DNA from: Candidatus Moraniibacteriota bacterium
GTDB lineage: Bacteria; Patescibacteriota; Minisyncoccia; Moranbacterales; GCA-2747515
Assembly: GCA_029933995.1 (NCBI GenBank)
Contig: JAOZNB010000010.1
Coordinates: 1,541-20,026, forward strand
Direction of reading: 5' to 3'
Length of the DNA stretch: 18,486 nt
The position numbers were made by a program, and so were the translations under genes. Positions 14,531-18,486 of the stretch are shown piece by piece. Numbering within the stretch: position 1 is the first letter of the stretch; every line of letters begins with the position of its first letter. Under the pieces are notes generated by a model. That model ran no database searches and was not told the DNA's origin. It saw only the letters and a list, made by a program, of their open reading frames with translations.

Positions 14531-16324
14531 ATGAATTCAGATGTTGAATTGATCAAATCGCGAACAAATATCGTTGATATTGTGGGTGAGTATGTAAAAT
14601 TGACGAAGGCTGGCAGCAGTTTTAAAGCTTGTTGTCCTTTTCATAGTGAAAAAACACCTTCCTTTAATGTAAATGAAGAAAAACAATTCTATCATTGTTT
14701 TGGTTGTGGACAGGCAGGGGACATATTTAGTTTTGTGATGGAAATAGAAAGCATTGGTTTTCGAGATGCTTTAATAATGCTTGCTGACAAAGCTGGAGTT
14801 GAATTGCAAAATAATTTTTCAAAAAACGAAGGGGAGTCACAAGATACTAAAAAGAGATTATATAACATACTTGAATTGACCACAAAATTTTATGAGAAAC
14901 AATTATGGGATGGAGGTGGCAAGAAAAAAGTATTGCCATATTTACGTGGTCGAGGACTTAGTGATGAAACGATAAAAAAGTTTAGACTTGGGTATGTACC
15001 AGATGGTTGGAATCATGCAAATAATTTTTTGAAAAAGAATGGATTTGAAAACGAGATAATCTTACAAACAGGTACAATTATAAAAAGTGACAAAGGCTCA
15101 TATTATGATAGATTTCGCAACAGAATCATGTTTCCAATTAGTGATGTATTGGGTCGTGTGATTGGATTTACATCTAGAGTATTACCAGGAGATGATGAAT
15201 CACAAGCAAAATATATTAATACACCAGAAACATATTTATATCATAAGAGTAATGTATTGTATGGAATTGACCATGCAAAGAAAGAAATAAAGCAAAAGAA
15301 TGCAGTAGTCGTAGTGGAGGGAAATATGGATGTGATTGCATCACATGAGTCAAATATTATAAATACAATAGCAGTGTCTGGTACAGCAATGACAGATGAA
15401 CATATTAAAATATTAAAAAGATATACAAATCACTTCATATTATTTTTTGATGCTGACGCTGCAGGGCAAGTTGCTGCGAGGCGTAGTGCACTGTTTTGTC
15501 TTGATGCGGATGTGCAGACATCGATGATTTTACTCACAGAAGGTAAAGATGCTGCTGATATCGCAAAGACAAATCCAGAAGAATTGCGAGATATAATAAA
15601 AAATGCAAAAAATGTCATGGAGGTCTTTATGGATATAGCAGAGGATAAATATGATATTAATGATCCACACGGCAAGAGGGAAGCAATAGAAGATGTCGCT
15701 GAGGCAATGGCAAATATTGTAAATGATATTGAAAGAGGAGAATGGATGATAAAATGTGCAAAAAGATTTGATGTAGATGAACGTTTGGTAAATAATGCTA
15801 TACAAAAAATAATAGAAGAAAAACAAAAATCGCAACAAAGTTTTGTACAAGATACACAAGTGGTACAGATGTCAAAATCAGAGCAATCGCAGATGCAACG
15901 AATTTATAAATCCATCATACTTATGATGATGGCATATCCACATGTATGGGAACATATATATAACAATAAAGAGAAATATGGACAGGTCGTAGATCAAAAA
16001 AATATTAGTGTGTTGATGCGAGAGGGTCCAGAATGTGGATTTTCAGTTGGAGAGTTTGTAAGTAATGATAGCAGTAGAGAACAACTGTATAAAGCTGCCA
16101 TGAATATGCAACAGAAATATGAAACAGAGCATGAAGATGGTGGCAGTCCGATAGAAGATACAGAAACATACATATCTATTGCAATGGAAAATTTGAATAA
16201 AAGAAGGATAGAAATGCTAGTGAATAAAATGGATGAGGCAGAATCAAATGGTGATTATGATACACAAAAGAAAATATTAGAACAAATTAGTAAGTTGTCA
16301 CAACAGGTAATAAGTAATAAATAA
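14531..16324 (+). CDS. dnaG: DNA primase DnaG
   Basis: DnaG makes the RNA primers for lagging-strand synthesis and works with the replicative helicase. The 597 residues have an N-terminal zinc-binding domain with Cys35, His38, Cys56 and Cys59 (CPFH...HCFGCG), an RNA polymerase core with YINTPETYLYHKSNVLYG (228-245) and a TOPRIM domain. TOPRIM has Glu263 in EGNMDV (usually EGYMDV) and Asp307/Asp309 in FFDADAAG. A helical C-terminal helicase-interaction region follows (about 440-597). The ATG at 14531 begins at the canonical N terminus and has a partial AGGGG site five bases away; an in-frame TTG at 14495 would add 12 atypical residues. It is followed after four bases by rpoD, the classical macromolecular synthesis pairing, but without rpsU. 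Confidence 0.97.
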   Translation: MNSDVELIKSRTNIVDIVGEYVKLTKAGSSFKACCPFHSEKTPSFNVNEEKQFYHCFGCGQAGDIFSFVMEIESIGFRDALIMLADKAGVELQNNFSKNEGESQDTKKRLYNILELTTKFYEKQLWDGGGKKKVLPYLRGRGLSDETIKKFRLGYVPDGWNHANNFLKKNGFENEIILQTGTIIKSDKGSYYDRFRNRIMFPISDVLGRVIGFTSRVLPGDDESQAKYINTPETYLYHKSNVLYGIDHAKKEIKQKNAVVVVEGNMDVIASHESNIINTIAVSGTAMTDEHIKILKRYTNHFILFFDADAAGQVAARRSALFCLDADVQTSMILLTEGKDAADIAKTNPEELRDIIKNAKNVMEVFMDIAEDKYDINDPHGKREAIEDVAEAMANIVNDIERGEWMIKCAKRFDVDERLVNNAIQKIIEEKQKSQQSFVQDTQVVQMSKSEQSQMQRIYKSIILMMMAYPHVWEHIYNNKEKYGQVVDQKNISVLMREGPECGFSVGEFVSNDSSREQLYKAAMNMQQKYETEHEDGGSPIEDTETYISIAMENLNKRRIEMLVNKMDEAESNGDYDTQKKILEQISKLSQQVISNK

Positions 16325-16328
16325 AAAG

Positions 16329-17735
16329 ATGACAAAGAAGAAATCAATAAAGAAAGCAATAAAGAAGACAACGAAGAAGACTACAAAGAAAGTTTCAAGA
16401 AAAGTAACAGCAAAAAAGGCAGTGGTAAAGAAGGCTGTTAAAAAAGAAGTAAAGAAAAAAGCTACAAAAAAAACAACTAAAAAAGCTGTTAAAAAAGTAG
16501 TGAAGAAAAAAGCAACAAAAAAGGCAACTAAAAAAGTTGTTAAGAAATTTGTAAAAAAAGTAGCTAAAAAAGCTACAAAAAAAGCAACAGTAAAAAAAGC
16601 AACACGAAAACATGGTACAAAAAGTAAAATGCCCAAACAGTTAGAAGAACTGATGACACTTGGTCGCAAGAGAGGATTTGTGACAGAAGATGAAATGATG
16701 CATGCCATGCCAGATATTGAAAGGGATGTCGGTGGTCTTGAGGCCTTTTATGAAGGCTTGGAAGATTTTGGAATTGAAATTGTAAATTCAGATGATATAT
16801 TGCAAGTTGAGACGCCACAAGATATTCAAAAGAAAAAACATGGCAAAAAAATTCAGAAGAAAAAAGATGTGTTACTAGTAGAAGAGGCAGCCGCAACGGA
16901 AGGTAATACTGCTGACTTGGTACAAATGTATCTAAAAGAAATTGGACGTGTTCCATTATTAACTCGTGAAGAAGAAGTAACAATTGCAAAAGCAATTGAA
17001 GCAGGTGACGAAGCAGCAAGACAACAATTGACAGAAGCAAACTTACGTTTAGTAGTTTCAATTGCAAAAAAGTATGTAGGACGTTCATCTAATCTTTCGT
17101 TGCTTGATTTGATTCAAGAAGGAAACATCGGGCTTTTTCGTGCGGTAGAAAAATTTGATTATCACAAAGGATATAAATTTTCTACTTATGCGACATGGTG
17201 GATACGACAAGCAATTACACGTGCACTTGCAGATCAGTCACGTACAATTCGTATACCAGTACATATGGTAGAGACAATCAATAAATATATGCAAATTGTT
17301 CGACGACTTGTGCAAGAACTTGGTCGTGAACCGTTACCAGAAGAAGTTGCAGCTGAAATGGATTTGGAAGTTGAAAAAGTAAGACATATTCAAAAGATTT
17401 CACAAGAAACTGTTTCTCTAGAAACATCAGTGGGTGATAGTGACGATGATAGTGTGTTGGGAGATTTCATAGAAGACACAGAATCAATCGCACCACAACA
17501 AGGAGCATCGAGGACACTTCTTACAGAACATATTGGAGAAGTTCTACAAGATTTATCACCAAGAGAACAAAAGATTTTACAAATCAGATTTGGACTAGAA
17601 GATGGTGTCACTCATACATTGGAAGAAGTGGGGCAAGAGTTTGGCGTAACACGCGAACGTATCCGTCAGATTGAAGCAAAAGCATTGGAGAAGATTCGAG
17701 AAAATGTATCTGTAGCAAAATTAAGAGACTACTAA
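16329..17735 (+). CDS. rpoD: Primary sigma factor (sigma-70/RpoD) with lysine-rich N-terminal tail
   Basis: This is the housekeeping sigma factor that directs RNA polymerase to -35/-10 promoters. The 468 residues start with an extraordinary tail (1-100) of KKA/KKT/KKV repeats with about 47 lysines by count. A region 1.1-like domain follows (101-160, ELMTLGRKRGFVTEDE), then region 1.2 (from DLVQMYLKEIG, 196), regions 2.1-2.4 (about 232-300, including TYATWWIRQAITRA), region 3 (about 305-385) and region 4 with the helix-turn-helix TLEEVGQEFGVTRERIRQ (430-447). Regions 2 and 4 are fully canonical. The ATG at 16329 is four bases after dnaG and lacks a Shine-Dalgarno site. An internal in-frame ATG at 16629 would give a tail-less protein of ordinary size. 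The tail resembles histone H1-like basic tails. Confidence 0.97.
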   Translation: MTKKKSIKKAIKKTTKKTTKKVSRKVTAKKAVVKKAVKKEVKKKATKKTTKKAVKKVVKKKATKKATKKVVKKFVKKVAKKATKKATVKKATRKHGTKSKMPKQLEELMTLGRKRGFVTEDEMMHAMPDIERDVGGLEAFYEGLEDFGIEIVNSDDILQVETPQDIQKKKHGKKIQKKKDVLLVEEAAATEGNTADLVQMYLKEIGRVPLLTREEEVTIAKAIEAGDEAARQQLTEANLRLVVSIAKKYVGRSSNLSLLDLIQEGNIGLFRAVEKFDYHKGYKFSTYATWWIRQAITRALADQSRTIRIPVHMVETINKYMQIVRRLVQELGREPLPEEVAAEMDLEVEKVRHIQKISQETVSLETSVGDSDDDSVLGDFIEDTESIAPQQGASRTLLTEHIGEVLQDLSPREQKILQIRFGLEDGVTHTLEEVGQEFGVTRERIRQIEAKALEKIRENVSVAKLRDY

Positions 17736-17762
17736 TAATATCAAGTATAATAATTAAAAAGT

Positions 17763-17790
17763 TTGAAAAAAATTGTAAAAATGCTATGGT
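17763..17790 (+). promoter_or_regulatory. Promoter of the 144-residue unknown gene
   Basis: TTGAAA (17763-17768), a 16-base spacer and TATGGT (17785-17790), with TG one base upstream (extended -10), are followed by TTAGTAT. Start near 17797 gives a leader of about 34 bases without a Shine-Dalgarno site. This separates the next gene from the dnaG-rpoD operon. Confidence 0.55.
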
Positions 17791-17830
17791 TAGTATATTG
17801 AGAAATTATTAATAAATTAACAATAAAAAT

Positions 17831-18265
17831 ATGCCAAATTTTGAAGCAGAACAAAGTTCGCAATTAGCAAAAAAACCTAAGGAAGAGGTAATGACAATTA
17901 CAGCTGAAGATTTGAGTGAATTAGAAGCGTCAGTTGATAAAACATTTGGTGAGAAACCATTGGATATTGAAGCAGAACAAGGCGTGGAATCAAAAGGTGT
18001 TGTAGCAATGGCAGAGAATAAACTACGTGCAGATGAAAAAATTCAGGAGTATATAGACAATGGTTATGAGAATATAGTAAATCAAACTATTATAGAAACA
18101 ACTAATAATGAGGAACAAATAAATATGTTTTATACAGGACTAAGAGCGTCAACAAATAGGGGAAAATATGTTGAGCAGGCAACAGAAAAATTAGTTGCTA
18201 CCATGAAGGAAAAAGTAGAAAAGAAAATTATGGAAGACGTAAATAAACAAGATGGTAATGCATAA
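17831..18265 (+). CDS. Hypothetical acidic, probably helical protein
   Basis: I do not recognise a family for this 144-residue product. The first 55 residues are polar, Glu/Ser/Lys-rich and probably disordered (EQSSQLAKKPKEEV). The rest looks alpha-helical and charged: AENKLRADEKIQEYIDNGYENIVNQ (split around 61-85) and YVEQATEKLVATMKEKVEKK (113-132). There is no signal peptide, membrane helix, cysteine or obvious catalytic motif. It has its own predicted promoter and a strong terminator, so it is probably a real, separately transcribed gene. It sits between rpoD and tRNA-Asn. Its leader, AACAATAAAAAT, has no Shine-Dalgarno site. Confidence 0.75.
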   Translation: MPNFEAEQSSQLAKKPKEEVMTITAEDLSELEASVDKTFGEKPLDIEAEQGVESKGVVAMAENKLRADEKIQEYIDNGYENIVNQTIIETTNNEEQINMFYTGLRASTNRGKYVEQATEKLVATMKEKVEKKIMEDVNKQDGNA

Positions 18266-18286
18266 TACATGTAGTAAAATATAGAC

Positions 18287-18327
18287 AAAAAAGATGTAAG
18301 TTCAACACTTGCATCTTTTTGTTTTTT
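18287..18327 (+). terminator. Terminator after the 144-residue gene
   Basis: AAAAAGATGTAAG (18288-18300), a TTCAACA loop and CTTGCATCTTTTT (18308-18320) form a 13-pair stem with one wobble, followed by GTTTTTT. Its 3' arm contains the -35 of the next promoter. Confidence 0.85.
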
Positions 18328-18337
18328 CCCCTATAAT
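18309..18337 (+). promoter_or_regulatory. Promoter of tRNA-Asn
   Basis: TTGCAT (18309-18314), a 17-base spacer and a perfect TATAAT (18332-18337) place transcription start about 22 bases before the tRNA. The -35 lies inside the 3' arm of the preceding terminator. Confidence 0.7.
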
Positions 18338-18365
18338 CATATCTGTAGCTAAAGAAAAAACATAT

Positions 18366-18440
18366 TCCGAGGTAGCTCAGCGGTAGAGCAGTTGGCTGTT
18401 AACCAATTGGTCGTCGGTTCGAATCCGACTCTCGGAGCCA
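18366..18440 (+). tRNA. tRNA-Asn(GUU)
   Basis: This is a complete cloverleaf: acceptor TCCGAGG with TCTCGGA (one G-T pair), D-arm GCTC-AGCGGTA-GAGC, anticodon arm TTGGC-TGTTAAC-CAATT with anticodon GTT, and T-arm GTCGG-TTCGAAT-CCGAC, with discriminator G. The terminal CCA (18438-18440) is encoded, unlike in tRNA-Pro. The arms are close to the common bacterial tRNA-Asn consensus. Confidence 0.97.
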
Positions 18441-18442
18441 CC

Positions 18443-18482
18443 TTGTGCTAGGCACGACTTTTATGGTGTAATAAAAGCACAA
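18443..18482. other. Inverted repeat after tRNA-Asn at the window edge
   Basis: TTGTGCT (18443-18449) is complementary to AGCACAA (18476-18482). Inside, GTGC-TAG-GCAC and CTTTTAT/ATAAAAG provide alternative pairings. It may be the tRNA-Asn terminator or part of a repeat, but any T-run lies beyond the window. Confidence 0.35.
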
Positions 18483-18486
18483 AGAA

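Noticed and set aside
16298..16708. Minus-strand ORF rich in Phe/Ala/Val opposite the rpoD tail
   Set aside because: It is the mirror of AAA/AAG lysine codons (TTT/CTT read as Phe/Leu) and has no family resemblance.
1..18486. CRISPR array or mobile element
   Set aside because: No regularly spaced repeats, no transposase or integrase ORF, and no paired long terminal repeats were found; only short scattered palindromes are present.

Overview
The window is an AT-rich (roughly two-thirds A+T by eye), tightly packed bacterial chromosome segment with 13 credible protein genes and two tRNA genes. No transposase, phage gene or CRISPR array is visible. All genes are on the + strand except gpmI. The content is core housekeeping: transcription (nusA, rpoD), replication priming (dnaG), protein folding and turnover (tig, clpP), mRNA decay (rny), chromosome packing (HU) and glycolysis (gpmI). 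The AT-rich leaders without Shine-Dalgarno sites, the dnaG-rpoD pair without rpsU, the short dispersed palindromes and the low-complexity charged tails on NusA and RpoD fit a Candidate Phyla Radiation (Patescibacteria) genome. That placement is an inference, not proven. TGA acts as a stop (end of purM), so the UGA=Gly code of Gracilibacteria/Absconditabacteria does not apply.

Layout: 1-3674 holds nusA, tig and clpP, separated by gaps that contain two copies of the same palindromic repeat. 3675-4015 is a gene-free gap with a terminator and a second kind of dispersed repeat. gpmI (4016-5584, minus) diverges from rny (5859-7388), and the two predicted promoters share almost the same -35 hexamer. 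HU (7625-7912) follows as its own unit with a strong terminator. 8025-14054 is a purine block: a hairpin-bearing leader, purN, purL, an intercistronic hairpin, purM and a strong terminator. 14081-14232 is a single tRNA-Pro(UGG) unit. After it come a 65-residue membrane protein, the dnaG-rpoD operon, a 144-residue protein of unknown function, and tRNA-Asn(GUU) at the right edge.

The most unusual part is the purine block. PurN, PurL and PurM catalyse three consecutive steps, GAR to FGAR to FGAM to AIR, and no other purine gene is in the window. PurL is the large single-chain form, and many of its motifs match my recollection of eukaryotic FGAM synthase better than E. coli PurL. PurN has about 54 extra residues ahead of its active site, and PurM is divergent. 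These three genes and neighbouring HU are the only ones with strong canonical Shine-Dalgarno sites; dnaG has a weak partial one. The pattern suggests an acquired or specially regulated module.

The second notable feature is the main sigma factor. An extreme lysine-rich tail of about 100 residues (about 47 lysines) precedes an otherwise standard sigma-70, while NusA in the same window ends in a long acidic tail.
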